DNA from: CANKHA01 sp963750965
GTDB lineage: Bacteria > Pseudomonadota > Alphaproteobacteria > Rhizobiales > Xanthobacteraceae
Assembly (NCBI GenBank): GCA_963750965.1
Contig: CAVVSK010000014.1
Location: 62,001 to 126,000 of the forward strand
Length of the DNA stretch: 64,000 bases
Direction: 5' to 3'
The notes below the pieces were generated by a model that made no database searches, was not told where the DNA came from, and worked only from the letters and a program-made list of their open reading frames with translations. Positions 1 to 9,459 of this stretch are shown in pieces; position 1 is the stretch's first letter; each line of letters starts with the position of its first letter. The position numbers were made by a program, and so were the translations under genes.

Positions 1-224
1 ATCGCCGACAAGCCTTCCTCGAGCGGGGAATGGCGTATGCACAGCGGGGCGAGCTCGACCGCGCCATCGGCGACTTCACCGAGTCGATCAAGCTCGATCC
101 CGGCAACGCAGCCGCCTTCTACAACCGCAGCCTCGCCTACCGTGCAAAGGGCGAGCACGACCGTGCCAGAGCCGACTGCACTCAGGCGAGCGGACTCAAT
201 GTGGGATACCGTTCCCGCTGCTGA
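1..224 (+). CDS. TPR-repeat protein, C-terminal fragment (gene starts before the window)
   Basis: The reading frame is open from base 3 to the TGA at 222-224 and enters from outside the window. It encodes two tetratricopeptide-like helix pairs: one around AFLERGMAYAQRGELDRAI and one around AFYNRSLAYRAKGEHDRA, joined by LDPGNA, a typical TPR connector. TPR domains mediate protein-protein contacts, and the partner cannot be told from this end. The ATG at 30 is internal to the repeat and is not a real start. The protein stops soon after the second repeat with a short basic tail. The call is secure as a TPR fragment; its function is unknown. Confidence 0.75.
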   Translation, partial: RRQAFLERGMAYAQRGELDRAIGDFTESIKLDPGNAAAFYNRSLAYRAKGEHDRARADCTQASGLNVGYRSRC

Positions 225-240
225 TGGATGCCGCTCATTA

Positions 241-277
241 GAGCGAGATGACTTTTCTTCGAGTCGCCATCTCGCTC
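241..277. terminator. Inverted repeat after the TPR gene, possible terminator
   Basis: GAGCGAGATG at 241-250 is the exact reverse complement of CATCTCGCTC at 268-277, giving a 10-bp stem with a 17-nt loop. It lies 17 nt past the TPR stop codon. No T-tract follows, so termination is uncertain, and it may be part of the adjacent repeat element. Confidence 0.4.
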
Positions 278-290
278 TGACTTATTGTTG

Positions 291-387
291 GAGCATGATC
301 CCCCGGGTCGAGCCCGAGGGCATGCTTTTCCGAAAACCGGTATCCGCCCCGGATCAAGTCCGGGGCAGGCTTTTCGGGATCATGCTC
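291..387. repeat. Fold-back intergenic repeat, gagcatgatc family
   Basis: The element is bounded by GAGCATGATC (291-300) and GATCATGCTC (378-387), a perfect 10-bp terminal inverted repeat. Its interior carries further complementary blocks (cgggtcgagcccg; ccccggatcaagtccgggg; two ttttc-containing arms flanking aaaaccgg). A shorter relative sharing the gcatgatc ends and the gaaaaccggt core lies at 47881-47929. The stretch 225-526 upstream of the VWA gene otherwise holds only the hairpin at 241-277 and the ribosome-binding site at 518-525. Confidence 0.7.
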
Positions 388-526
388 TAGCGCGCCGCTT
401 ATAGCGGCTGCCCGTACGACGACAATCGCGGAAAAAAATCTGCCGGCGTTGCCAAGGATCCGGGATGGGTCGTCCGTCTCAGTGACAGACCCGCATTCAT
501 CCCGCAGGGTTGTAACGGAGGGAGAC

Positions 527-2752
527 ATGAAATCCGCGATCCTGGCCCTGTGGGCCGCCATCATCATGCTTATGAGCACGCTTTCTGCCGCTGCCAGCCC
601 GGTGTTCGATGCCTTCCGGTCTCTGTGCGGCGACAATCGGGCAGATCGCGCTGCCGCCTTGCAGCGTGCCGACGCGAACGGCTGGGTTCGGCTCCCGCAC
701 GATCAGATCGCTAGGCTCGCTGCCAGCACTGGCCTCAAGCAAGCAGACGGGCGCGTGCTTTCCAGCGGCCAGCAACGCATGATCCTGATGACAGGGATCA
801 GGGTCCAGAACCGGGGAAACCAGGCGGTCGAGCATCAGTTCTGCGGGATTTCCGCTTCACCAGGCGGCGGCACCGACCTCGAGCATTCGGCGTCGCGATG
901 GGCTGCGGTGCCGCCGATGGAGCAGCCAAGTGCTCCGGCCGGCGCGAAGGTCTACGCGTTCGTCGACCATCTCGGACATCACCCGATCGAGGGCTCGGTC
1001 CAAACGGGCGGAGCGTTCATGCTGACGGTCATCGTCGCGTCCGGCGGCGACGCGGTCGCACTGGAAGCAATTCCGCGCGCCCATGTCGGCAGCTGGACGG
1101 CGCCGCAGTTGCCGGGAGAGCAGATTGTGAGGGCACTGCCGCCCGCGCCGACGCGCGCCGCACCCAGGACCGAGCCGACTGCGCCTCTGAAGATGGATGT
1201 CCTCGGCAACCGTCCCGAATCCTACGCGAAAGAACCCGCAAGGGTCGCTCAGCAGCCCTTGTCATCCGGTCCGCGCGCAATCGAAATCGCGCCGCCGCAG
1301 GAGTCGATCGGGCGTGACCAGTTTGCCGGCGCTGCCGAGAATGGATTCCGCATCGCGCGGGAGGCACCGGTCTCGACCTTCTCCATCGATGTCGACACCG
1401 CCTCATATTCGTTCGTCCGCGCCTCGCTCAACCGCAACGTCCTGCCGCAGCCAGCGGCGGTGCGGACCGAGGAGCTCGTCAACTATTTCCCCTACGCGTA
1501 TGAGGCGCCGTCCTCCGCCACCGAGCCGTTCCGCACGACGGTCGCGGTGTTTCCCAATCCCTGGGCCGAAGGCCGCAAGCTCGTGCGGATCGGGATCAAG
1601 GGTTATGCGGTTCAGGTAGCGACGCGACCGCGTGCAAACCTCGTCTTCCTGATCGACACCTCGGGCTCGATGAATGCCCCCAACCGGCTGCCGCTGGTAA
1701 AGCAGTCGCTCACGATGCTGCTGACGCAGCTCCAGGCCAGTGATCGCGTGTCGATCGTTACCTATGCGGGCCGGGCCGGCATCGCGCTCGAACCGACCGC
1801 CGCTTCCGAGAAGACGAAGATTCTGGGCGTGATCGAGCAGCTCGGTGCTTCCGGCAGCACCGCCGGCGGCGAGGGCATTCGCCAGGCCTATGCACTGGCC
1901 GAGCAGAATTTCGATGCCGACGGGGTCAATCGGGTGATTCTCGCCACCGATGGCGACTTCAACGTCGGCATCACCGACAGGAACGAATTGAAGGGCTTCG
2001 TGGAGCGTCAGCGCACCAAGGGAATATTCCTCTCGGTGCTCGGCTTCGGCATGGGTAACTACAATGACGCGTTGATGCAGGCGCTGGCCCAGAACGGCAA
2101 CGGCGCTGCCGCCTACATCGACACCATCAACGAGGCGCGCAAGGTTCTCGTCGAGGAGGCGACCTCGACGCTCATTCCGATCGCCAAGGACGTGAAGATC
2201 CAGGTCGAGTTCAATCCCGCCGCGGTCGCCGAGTATCGCCTCATCGGTTACGAGACCCGCCTGCTCAACCGCGACGATTTTGCCAACGACAAGGTAGACG
2301 CTGGCGATGTGGGCTCCGGGCAAAGCGTGACGGCGCTCTACGACATCGTGCCGGCCGGCGGGCCGCGCGTCTCCGAGGACCTGCGCTACGGTGCGCCGGT
2401 AGCAACCGAGACCGGACAATCCGCTCCGCATACCGGCGAATATGCGTTCGTGAAGATCCGCTACAAGCTGCCGAAGTCTGACGTCAGCACATTGATCAGC
2501 ACCCCGGTCGATCGCTCGCTCGAGAACGCCCGGTTCGAGGACGCCCCGGTCGAGGCCCGCTTTGCCGTGAGCGTCGCTGCGTTTGGCGAGATCCTGCGCG
2601 GCGGCCGCCACACGGGCGCCTTCGGCTACGACGACGTTATCAAGGTCGCTTCGGCAGCGCGCGGTGACGACCCCTTCGGCTACCGCGCCGAATTCCTGCA
2701 AATGGCGCGCGCCGCCAAGACCGCGAGCGGCCTGCAGTCACTGCGTCAGTGA
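527..2752 (+). CDS. Secreted von Willebrand factor A domain protein (YfbK-like, DUF3520)
   Basis: The ATG at 527 follows GGAGGGAG at 518-525 and begins a 741-aa protein with a clear signal peptide (ILALWAAIIMLMSTLSAAAS), so the longer frame from 449 is rejected. After about 230 unassigned residues comes the N-terminal region that precedes VWA domains in the E. coli YfbK family (STFSIDVDTASYSFVR, near residue 285). Next is the VWA fold with an intact metal-site motif DTSGSM near residue 377, then a DUF3520-type C-terminus ending DPFGYRAEFLQMARAAK. The family probably binds a protein ligand through Mg2+ at the MIDAS in the envelope; no enzyme activity is known to me. It is about 165 residues longer than YfbK because of the N-terminal extension. 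It stands alone and converges on the next gene. Confidence 0.88.
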   Translation: MKSAILALWAAIIMLMSTLSAAASPVFDAFRSLCGDNRADRAAALQRADANGWVRLPHDQIARLAASTGLKQADGRVLSSGQQRMILMTGIRVQNRGNQAVEHQFCGISASPGGGTDLEHSASRWAAVPPMEQPSAPAGAKVYAFVDHLGHHPIEGSVQTGGAFMLTVIVASGGDAVALEAIPRAHVGSWTAPQLPGEQIVRALPPAPTRAAPRTEPTAPLKMDVLGNRPESYAKEPARVAQQPLSSGPRAIEIAPPQESIGRDQFAGAAENGFRIAREAPVSTFSIDVDTASYSFVRASLNRNVLPQPAAVRTEELVNYFPYAYEAPSSATEPFRTTVAVFPNPWAEGRKLVRIGIKGYAVQVATRPRANLVFLIDTSGSMNAPNRLPLVKQSLTMLLTQLQASDRVSIVTYAGRAGIALEPTAASEKTKILGVIEQLGASGSTAGGEGIRQAYALAEQNFDADGVNRVILATDGDFNVGITDRNELKGFVERQRTKGIFLSVLGFGMGNYNDALMQALAQNGNGAAAYIDTINEARKVLVEEATSTLIPIAKDVKIQVEFNPAAVAEYRLIGYETRLLNRDDFANDKVDAGDVGSGQSVTALYDIVPAGGPRVSEDLRYGAPVATETGQSAPHTGEYAFVKIRYKLPKSDVSTLISTPVDRSLENARFEDAPVEARFAVSVAAFGEILRGGRHTGAFGYDDVIKVASAARGDDPFGYRAEFLQMARAAKTASGLQSLRQ

Positions 2753-2817
2753 CGGGAGGCGCGCGGAACGGTCAGTGGCACGCGTCGGCGGCGAAGAGCT
2801 CTAGCGGCTGAACTTCG

Positions 2818-4885
2818 CTACGCCGCCGCGGCCGCCTTTTTCGCCGCGATGATTTGATCGGCGGTACGACCGGTCAGTTCCGCCATATGATCGAATTTGA
2901 AGGTGAAGCTGCCGACACCGGCGGTGGCGGAGCGCACCTCGACGATCAGATTGCCGACCTCCACTTCCGGCATCATCGCCCGCACCACGTCCCAGCCTGG
3001 CCACTCCTCGCGGGTATCGAAACCGAGGATTTGTCCGCGCCGTCCGGCCATGATGGCGTTGATCTTGGCGGTCGCTTCGTTGGGACAGACGATCTCCACC
3101 AGATGGATCGGCTCCAGCAGCACCGGCTGGCATTGCGGCAGCGCGTCCACCACCCCGATGCGGCCGGCCTGGCGGAACGCCATGTCGGATGAATCAACGG
3201 TGTGATAGGAGCCGTCGACCAGCGTCACCGCCATGTCGACCACCGGGAAGCCAAGCGGCCCGTGCTTGAGCGCGTCCAACACGCCCTCCTCCACCGAAGG
3301 AATGTAATTGCGCGGTACGACGCCGCCGGTGATCTTCTCCTCGAATTTGAATCCGGAACCGCGCGGCAGCGGCTTGATCTCGAGCACAACATCGCCGAAC
3401 TGGCCGTGGCCGCCGGACTGCTTTTTATGCCGGCCGCGCTGCACCGCGCCCTTGCGGATGGTCTCGCGGTAACCGACCGAGGGCGGCGCGTGTCACCACG
3501 CCGACCCCGAAGCGGTCGGTCAGACGCTCCCCCGCGACCCGCAAATGCATCTCGCCTTGCCCCCACATCACCACTTCATGGGTTTCCGCATTGTGCTGCA
3601 CCGTTAGCGACGGATCTTCCTCCACCAGCTTGTTGAGCGCCTGGCCGAGTTTGACGTCGTCCTTGCGCTCCTTGGCGGACGCAGCGATGGCGAGCACGGG
3701 CGGATGTGGATCGATTTTGGCGACCTGAGCCGGGCCCTGCTTGCCGGCGCCCAGCGTATCGCCGGTCCTGGCATGATCGAGCTTGCCGAGCGCGACGGTC
3801 TCGCCGGCGGTGGCGGCGCCGCGCTTCTCCGATTGCTGACCGAACAGCTTGAACACGCCGGCCACGCGATCCGCGACATCAGAGGGCCCGGCCAGCTGCG
3901 CGCCTTCCGCGATGGAGCCTGCGAGCACGCGGACGACCGACATTTTGCCGCCATGCGCGGTGTGCAGGGTCTTCATCACAAAGGCGGCCGCCTCGTTGCC
4001 TGCGGTCTTTAGCCCGAGCCGCTTGACGGTCGCCTCGACGCCCGGTGCCTCGTGCCGCAGCGCCTTCAGCAACCGCAGCACGCCGTTGGTGCGCGTGGCG
4101 GAGCCGAGCAGCACCGGACAGACCAGCCCTTCACGCAGCTCCTTGGCGAGATCGTCGAACACCTTGTCGCGCGGCGGCGGGATATCCTCGAGCAGCTGCT
4201 CCATCAGCTCGTCGTCATGGTCGGCCAATGTCTCCAGCATGGAGAAGCGCGCGGTCTTTTCAAGCGAGAGCACGTCGCCATCGAGCGTGACGACCTCAGA
4301 CGGCGCGTGTTCCTTGTAGACGAAGGCGCGCTCCAGCGCGAGATCGACGAAGCCGTTGATGCTCTCGCCGGAGAAGGTCGGCAGCTGGCGCAAGAGCAGC
4401 TTGCAGCGCGAGGCCGGCTGCAGCAGCGGCAACACGTCGTGGATGGCTGCCGTGGCCTTGTCGATCTTGTTGAGAAAGAGGAAGTGCGGAATCTTCTGCT
4501 CTTCCAGCTCGCGCAGAATAATTTGCAGCTGCGGAATTTTCTTTTCGTCCATTTCGCAAACCACCACGGCGGCGTCGACACCGGGCAGCGCGGCGCGCAT
4601 GTCATGCGAAAATTCGATCGAGCCGGGGCAATCGATGAAAGTGTAGCTGTCGCCCATGAAGTTGGTGGTGGCGGCGGAAAGCTCCGCGCTCATGCCATGA
4701 TCGCGCGCCTCCTTGCTGGCATCGCCGACCGTCGTGCCGGCTTCCACCTTGCCCTGACGCTGGATGGCGCCGGTGCGCGCGAGGATCGCTTCAAGCAGCG
4801 TGGTCTTGCCGCTCTGGAACGGGCCCACCAGTGCGATGCACCGGGGACCCCTGGGACTTGTGCCGTTGCCGTTCCCTGTGGCCAT
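2818..4885 (-). pseudogene. Elongation factor G paralogue (EF-G2 type), broken by a 1-nt frameshift
   Basis: Two minus-strand frames (4885 down to about 3490, then 3444 down to 2818) together give a full-length translational GTPase of about 689 aa. The N-part has the P-loop GPFQSGKT, the switch-like TVGDASKEARDHGMS, DCPGS in place of the usual DTPGH, and NKID. The C-part carries EF-G domains IV and V (GFPVVDMAVTLVDGSYH; EVRSATAGVGSF). Near 3485-3492 the reading ...VVTR-A-A-LGR should run ...VVTR-APPSVGYRETIRK; one missing base in the GCGC run explains it. The start at 4885 is chosen because GGGAGGTG lies just upstream. DCPGS marks the EF-G2-like group rather than canonical FusA, whose role is poorly defined. 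Either an indel error or a recent pseudogene. Confidence 0.85.
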
Positions 4886-5040
4886 GAAACACCTCCCATG
4901 CTGCATGGCGCCGGCCGGAGGTTTCCGGTCAGACGCCGGAACAGCATCGTCTCAGGAGGCAAGGTGGATTGGCAAGTCCCCCTTAGTTGAACGCCTTGTC
5001 GCGGGGCGGCCGCCGCGTGGGCGTTCCTGCGCTGAAAAGA

Positions 5041-5559
5041 TTAGCTCTTTTTCTTTTTTGAGCGCTTTGTCGTCCTCACGGCGGTAACGCGCGCCGGACG
5101 CAATTCCACGTTGCTCACCGTGGCGGCGAGATTGAGGCCTGTCTGGCCCTGTACGCTGACCGGCTGGAGCGTGATGGAATTGTTGAGCCCGCCGACCAGC
5201 ACATTGGCTCCGCCGCCAACGACGACGGATGCATTGGCGGAAACCCCGCCGTAGGAGCCGGCGAGTGCGCCGCGCGAAACATTCCTCGACGGCGCGAAGA
5301 CCAGCCAGCCCAATCCCGTGCCGGTTGTGACGCCGACGTCGAGGCCGACGCGATTCAACGAGCCGACATAGCCTTCGTCACCTCGACGTGTGCTGGGACG
5401 AAAGACGCAATTCAGCGCGGCGTTAGAGCCGATCACGTAACCAACGCTCGGGCCGCCGGCACATTCGAGCACGCCGATCTGGACCGGCTCGGCGAATGCG
5501 GCGGTGGATGCGGCCAATGCCGCGGCGGAAATGCTGAGGATTGCCAAGGTACGAACCAT
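5041..5559 (-). CDS. DUF992 family secreted protein
   Basis: A 172-aa protein begins at the ATG at 5559, preceded by AAAGGAGAG; the longer frame to 5727 has no comparable site. It has a signal peptide (residues 1-23, TLAILSISAAALAASTAAFA) followed by the DUF992 pattern: a Cys near ECAGGPSVGYVIGS, a second Cys in LNCVF, and a Gly-rich C-terminal half (GSYGGVSANASVVVGGGANV), ending in a very basic KRSKKKKS tail. DUF992 proteins are small periplasmic or cell-surface proteins of Hyphomicrobiales with no assigned function. The gene lies between the aminotransferase and the EF-G paralogue on the same strand, with gaps of 150-220 bp, so co-transcription is possible but not shown. Confidence 0.85.
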   Translation of the reverse strand: MVRTLAILSISAAALAASTAAFAEPVQIGVLECAGGPSVGYVIGSNAALNCVFRPSTRRGDEGYVGSLNRVGLDVGVTTGTGLGWLVFAPSRNVSRGALAGSYGGVSANASVVVGGGANVLVGGLNNSITLQPVSVQGQTGLNLAATVSNVELRPARVTAVRTTKRSKKKKS

Positions 5560-5776
5560 GATTTCTCTCCTTTGGGACTGACACGATCCCGATCGGTCCC
5601 GTTGAAGTCGGGCAACAAAGTTTAGCCAATTTATCAGACCGCGTCCTGCGGCTTCAGCAGCATGATTGCGCGGTAGTCTCGTCAAACGCTGAGCAGCGAT
5701 CGAACCTTCGAAAGGCGATGGCCTCAAACGGCCGAGCGCGGAAGCGCGAACCCTTATTTGAGACGATCGCCTGGCG

Positions 5777-6982
5777 CTAGGTCAGATTGCCGCAGAAGCG
5801 CTGGATGCGGCGGCAGGCTTCTTCCAGATCTTCGGTCTTGGTGGCGTAGGAAATCCGGAACGCCGGCCCGAGTCCAAAGGCCGAGCCATGCACCACCGCG
5901 ACGCCCTCGGCTTCCAGCAGTTCGGTGACGAAATCCTCGTCATTGGCGATCTGCTTTCCCGAAGCCGCGGTCTTGCCGATCGTGTCGGCGCAAGACGGAT
6001 AGACGTAAAAGGCGCCCTCCGGCTTCGGGCATCGAATGCCCTTCGCCTGGTTCAGCATCGAAACCACGAGATCGCGGCGCTCCTTGAAGATCTTGTTGTG
6101 CCGCGGGATGAAATCCTGCGGCCCGTCGAGCGCCTCCACTGATGCCCATTGCGATACCGCCGTGGGATTGGAGGTCGATTGCGACTGGATCATCGCCATC
6201 GCCTTGATCAAAGGCTCCGGCCCACCGGCATAGCCGATGCGCCAGCCAGTCATGCAATAAGCCTTCGATACGCCGTTGATGGTCAGCGTGCGCTCGTAAA
6301 GCTGCGGTTCGATCTGCGCCGGGGTGAAATACTTGAAGTCGTCATAGACCAGGTGCTCATACATGTCGTCGGTCATCACCCAGACATGCGGGTGACGCAG
6401 CAGCACATCGGTCAGCGCCTTCAGCTCCGCGCGCGTATAGGCCGCGCCGGTCGGATTCGACGGCGAGTTCAACAAAAACCATTTTGTCTTCGGCGTAATC
6501 GCCTTTTCCAGCGCCGCCGCGCCGAGCTTGTAGCCGGATTCCAAGGTCGTTTTGACCTCGACCGGCTCGCCGCCGGCGAGCAGCACCATGTCCGGATAGC
6601 TCACCCAATAAGGCGCCGGAATGATCACCTCGTCGCCCGGGTTCAGCGTCGCCATGAAGGCGTTGTAGAGCACCTGCTTGCCGCCGGTACCGACGATGAT
6701 CTGCGACGGCTTATAGTCGAGGCCGTTCTCGCGCTTGAACTTGCGGATGATCGCCGCCTTCAGCTCCGGAATGCCGTCTACGGCGGTGTATTTGGATGCA
6801 CGGCCGCTCTCGATCGCCTTGACCGCGGCCTGCTTGATGTTGTCCGGCGTGTCGAAATCCGGCTCACCCACGCCCAGGCCGATCACATCGCGGCCGGCGG
6901 CCTTCAGCACGCGCGCTTTATCCGTCACCGCGATGGTGGCGGAGGGTTTGACGCGCTTGAGCGAGTCCGCGAGGAACGCCAT
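5777..6982 (-). CDS. aatA: Aspartate aminotransferase, class I
   Basis: A 401-aa PLP-dependent enzyme of fold type I. The start at 6982 is preceded by CAGGAGC and matches the family N-terminus MAFLADSLKRVKPSATIAV. Visible landmarks are GLGVGEPDFDTP, the substrate-loop NSPSNPTGAAY, and the PLP-lysine motif NGVSKAYCMTGWRIGY, where K is the Schiff-base lysine. It transfers the amino group between aspartate and 2-oxoglutarate in the cytoplasm. In related rhizobia this class also transaminates prephenate, so a dual role is plausible but cannot be read from the sequence. Upstream 6983-7370 is a divergent promoter region shared with the methyltransferase gene. Confidence 0.93.
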   Translation of the reverse strand: MAFLADSLKRVKPSATIAVTDKARVLKAAGRDVIGLGVGEPDFDTPDNIKQAAVKAIESGRASKYTAVDGIPELKAAIIRKFKRENGLDYKPSQIIVGTGGKQVLYNAFMATLNPGDEVIIPAPYWVSYPDMVLLAGGEPVEVKTTLESGYKLGAAALEKAITPKTKWFLLNSPSNPTGAAYTRAELKALTDVLLRHPHVWVMTDDMYEHLVYDDFKYFTPAQIEPQLYERTLTINGVSKAYCMTGWRIGYAGGPEPLIKAMAMIQSQSTSNPTAVSQWASVEALDGPQDFIPRHNKIFKERRDLVVSMLNQAKGIRCPKPEGAFYVYPSCADTIGKTAASGKQIANDEDFVTELLEAEGVAVVHGSAFGLGPAFRISYATKTEDLEEACRRIQRFCGNLT

Positions 6983-7370
6983 GGTCTGCTCCTGATTTGC
7001 AGGGCAGTTCCTAACGGTCCGGGGCGGTCGCAGCAAGACACCCAAGGCAAAGTTTCAGCGATTTTACGGGCAGATGCCGGGTTCTTTCCCCGCTGCGGGA
7101 AAGGTCGTGGCGACCGGTCTCAGAGGTTTCACCGCGGGCGCGGTTTTCAGGCGGCTGGTCAGCAGCGCGGCGCGTGCTGCCCCTGGCCCATAAAAGTCTG
7201 CCAGATCAAGCCGATGCGGGGTCGCTCGGCTTTCGGCGGCAGCAACGACTGGAACACTTTCGGGCGCAAAATTTACCGTTTTTCAAACTCGCAGCCGTAA
7301 TTTGCACCCTCATCAACCACAAGGTGCATGCGGCGTGCGGCGAGAGCAGACCAATCAGATCCGTTTCGTG
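6983..7370. other. Intergenic region between divergent genes
   Basis: This 388-bp gap separates the divergent starts of the aminotransferase (minus) and the methyltransferase (plus) and so must hold both promoters. I see the aminotransferase ribosome-binding site next to 6982 and a local hairpin (tttccccgctgcgggaaa, 7085-7102). I see no convincing ORF on either strand and no recognisable operator. Confidence 0.5.
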
Positions 7371-8036
7371 ATGGAGGAATTGCTCCCGCCGATTCTGCGC
7401 GATACCGCGCTATTCAAATACGCGGCGTCGCTGGCCTGGGGCAAACATATCTCCGATCTGGCCCAGTTTCGAAAGTCGGCGCCGTTTGTCACGGCCGAAC
7501 AATATAGCCAGCTCTATCTCGATCATCCGCGGGTGCACGAGGGCACCGACAATTCGGAAGCCTGCCTGGCGCGCATCGCCGCCGACGTGGTCGGCCCGAC
7601 CGTCTGCGACGTCGGCTGCGGAACCGGCGCGTTGCTGCGGCATATTCGCAATCATTCGCGCCAGGATCTGACCTGCATGGTGGGGGCCGACCTGATCGCG
7701 CCCGAGCGGCCGATCGGCGGAGGCATCGACTTCGTTGCCGGCTGGATCGAGAACCTGCCCTTTGCCGACCGCAGTTTTGATACCGTGGTTTGCACGCACG
7801 TCATCGAACACATCCTGAACTACCGCCATGCAATCACGGAACTGCGCCGGATCGCTCGCCGACGCATTATCATCGTGGTGCCGCGCGAGCGCGAAGGGAT
7901 CTACACTTTCAACCCGCACCTGAATTTCTTCCCCTACGCCCATAGCTTCCTGCGCGCCATGATCCCGGTGCCGGAACGCCACACCTGCTGCGACATAGGC
8001 CGGGACATTTATTACTCGGAAGACCTGTCGCACTGA
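7371..8036 (+). CDS. Class I SAM-dependent methyltransferase
   Basis: This 221-aa protein has the Rossmann motif I (TVCDVGCGTGALLRHI, near residues 76-91), an acidic residue after beta-2 (GADL), and the motif IV-like LPFADRSFDTVVCTHVIEHI, which together define a class I methyltransferase of the Methyltransf_11 type. The donor is S-adenosylmethionine; the acceptor is unknown. The ATG at 7371 has no strong ribosome-binding site, and a GTG one codon upstream is equally possible. A GT87 glycosyltransferase gene follows on the same strand after 90 bp, which hints at a glycan or lipid substrate, but that is inference only. Confidence 0.8.
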   Translation: MEELLPPILRDTALFKYAASLAWGKHISDLAQFRKSAPFVTAEQYSQLYLDHPRVHEGTDNSEACLARIAADVVGPTVCDVGCGTGALLRHIRNHSRQDLTCMVGADLIAPERPIGGGIDFVAGWIENLPFADRSFDTVVCTHVIEHILNYRHAITELRRIARRRIIIVVPREREGIYTFNPHLNFFPYAHSFLRAMIPVPERHTCCDIGRDIYYSEDLSH

Positions 8037-8126
8037 TCCGAAACGCGGCTCTGGTGAGGATCCGGAAAGACACCTCGCATTAAGCGCGTCTCACTAAGCT
8101 CAGCATCGAACGAAGGCGGAGGCGCA

Positions 8127-9413
8127 ATGCGCGGCCTGTTGCTCACATTGCAAAGCGGGGATTGGCTCACGCGCGAGCGCGTGCGGCTCTGGGCGCTGGC
8201 GGTGCTGGTGGCGTCGGTCGCCGGCGTCGTATTCCTTGGGATCACCTCCAACGGCTTGGATGATTTCCAGGGGAAACCGCTCGGCACCGATTTCTCGGAT
8301 ATCTATGCCGGCGGCACCTACGCGCTCGAGGGTAAAGCAGAGCTGGCCTTCGACCCGCTCCTGCAGCATGCGCGCGAGAAGGAGATCTTCGGTGCCCACA
8401 CGCCGTTCTACGGCTGGTGCTATCCGCCATTTCTATTGTTTGTCGCCGCCGCCTTGGCGCTGATGCCCTATTTGCCGGCGCTGTTCGTCTGGCAGGCCAC
8501 GACCTTTCCGCTCTATTTGCTCGCGATCTGGACCATTCTGACGTCGCTGCTGCCGAAGCAGCCCGGCGGCGGCTCGAACTCAAATCTTTTTGATGAACTG
8601 GTCCGGAGCCGCATCTGGCTTCTGCTGGCGGTCAGCTTCCCCGCGGTCTTTGTCAATCTCGGGCACGGTCACAACGGGTTTCTGACCGCGGCGCTGATGG
8701 GCTTCGCCCTCGTCTTGCTCGACCGCCGGCCTGTCGTTGCGGGAATCCTGTTTGGCCTGCTCGCCTACAAGCCGCAATTCGGATTGCTGATCCCGCTGGT
8801 GCTGATTGCCACCGACCGTTGGAAAACTTTCGCCGCCGCCGCGGCCACCGTGGGTGTGCTCGCGCTCGCCGCGACGCTGGCATTTGGACCGCAAGTCTGG
8901 CCCGCCTTTTTCGCTTCTACGGCTTTCACCCGCGAGGCCGTACTCGAAGCGGGCGGCACCGGCTGGCATAAAATCCAGACCGTCTTTTCCTGGGTGCGGA
9001 TGTGGGGCGGTCCGATTCCGCTTGCTTATACTGTTCAAATACTCGTGACACTCGCACTCAGCATCGGCGTGGTGTGGCTGTGGCGCAGCGGAACGTCGAT
9101 GGCGGTAAAAGCCGCGGGGCTCATCATCGCTTCGCTGCTGGCGACACCTTACAGCCTCGATTACGACCTCATGGCGCTGGCTCCCGCGCTCGCTTTCTGG
9201 GCCAGCGAGGGCATTTCTCGGGGATTCCGCAGCTGGGAAAAAACCACCCTTGCCGCAATGTGGATTGTGCCCCTGATCGCCCGCAGTTTCGCGGAGGCTA
9301 CGTTAATACCACTGACGGCTCCGCTGCTCCTTGCTGCTTTCGTGCTGCTGCTGCGCCGCGCCGCCGAGGTCACGAGCGCCCGGACGCTTTGGCTTTCCCC
9401 GCACGCACGATAA
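8127..9413 (+). CDS. GT87-family integral membrane glycosyltransferase (DUF2029)
   Basis: A 428-aa polytopic membrane protein with roughly nine to ten hydrophobic segments. The N-terminal part has the GT87 signature: a first membrane segment, then the acidic periplasmic loop GTDFSDIYAGGTYALEG and FYGWCYPPFLLFVAAALALMP. The Asp of TDFSD sits where the catalytic base lies in GT-C enzymes. Family members transfer sugars (mannose or arabinose type) from polyprenyl-phosphate donors on the outer face of the membrane. The start is supported by GGCGGAGG seven bases upstream. The neighbouring methyltransferase and the downstream PhyH and GST genes do not define a known pathway. Confidence 0.82.
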   Translation: MRGLLLTLQSGDWLTRERVRLWALAVLVASVAGVVFLGITSNGLDDFQGKPLGTDFSDIYAGGTYALEGKAELAFDPLLQHAREKEIFGAHTPFYGWCYPPFLLFVAAALALMPYLPALFVWQATTFPLYLLAIWTILTSLLPKQPGGGSNSNLFDELVRSRIWLLLAVSFPAVFVNLGHGHNGFLTAALMGFALVLLDRRPVVAGILFGLLAYKPQFGLLIPLVLIATDRWKTFAAAAATVGVLALAATLAFGPQVWPAFFASTAFTREAVLEAGGTGWHKIQTVFSWVRMWGGPIPLAYTVQILVTLALSIGVVWLWRSGTSMAVKAAGLIIASLLATPYSLDYDLMALAPALAFWASEGISRGFRSWEKTTLAAMWIVPLIARSFAEATLIPLTAPLLLAAFVLLLRRAAEVTSARTLWLSPHAR

Positions 9414-9459
9414 GATGAGAGCGGTACCGTGTGGGGCGGCAGCGTGAGACAAAACAAAT

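Noticed and set aside
1403..2701. 432-aa minus-strand frame
   Set aside because: Antisense shadow of the VWA gene.
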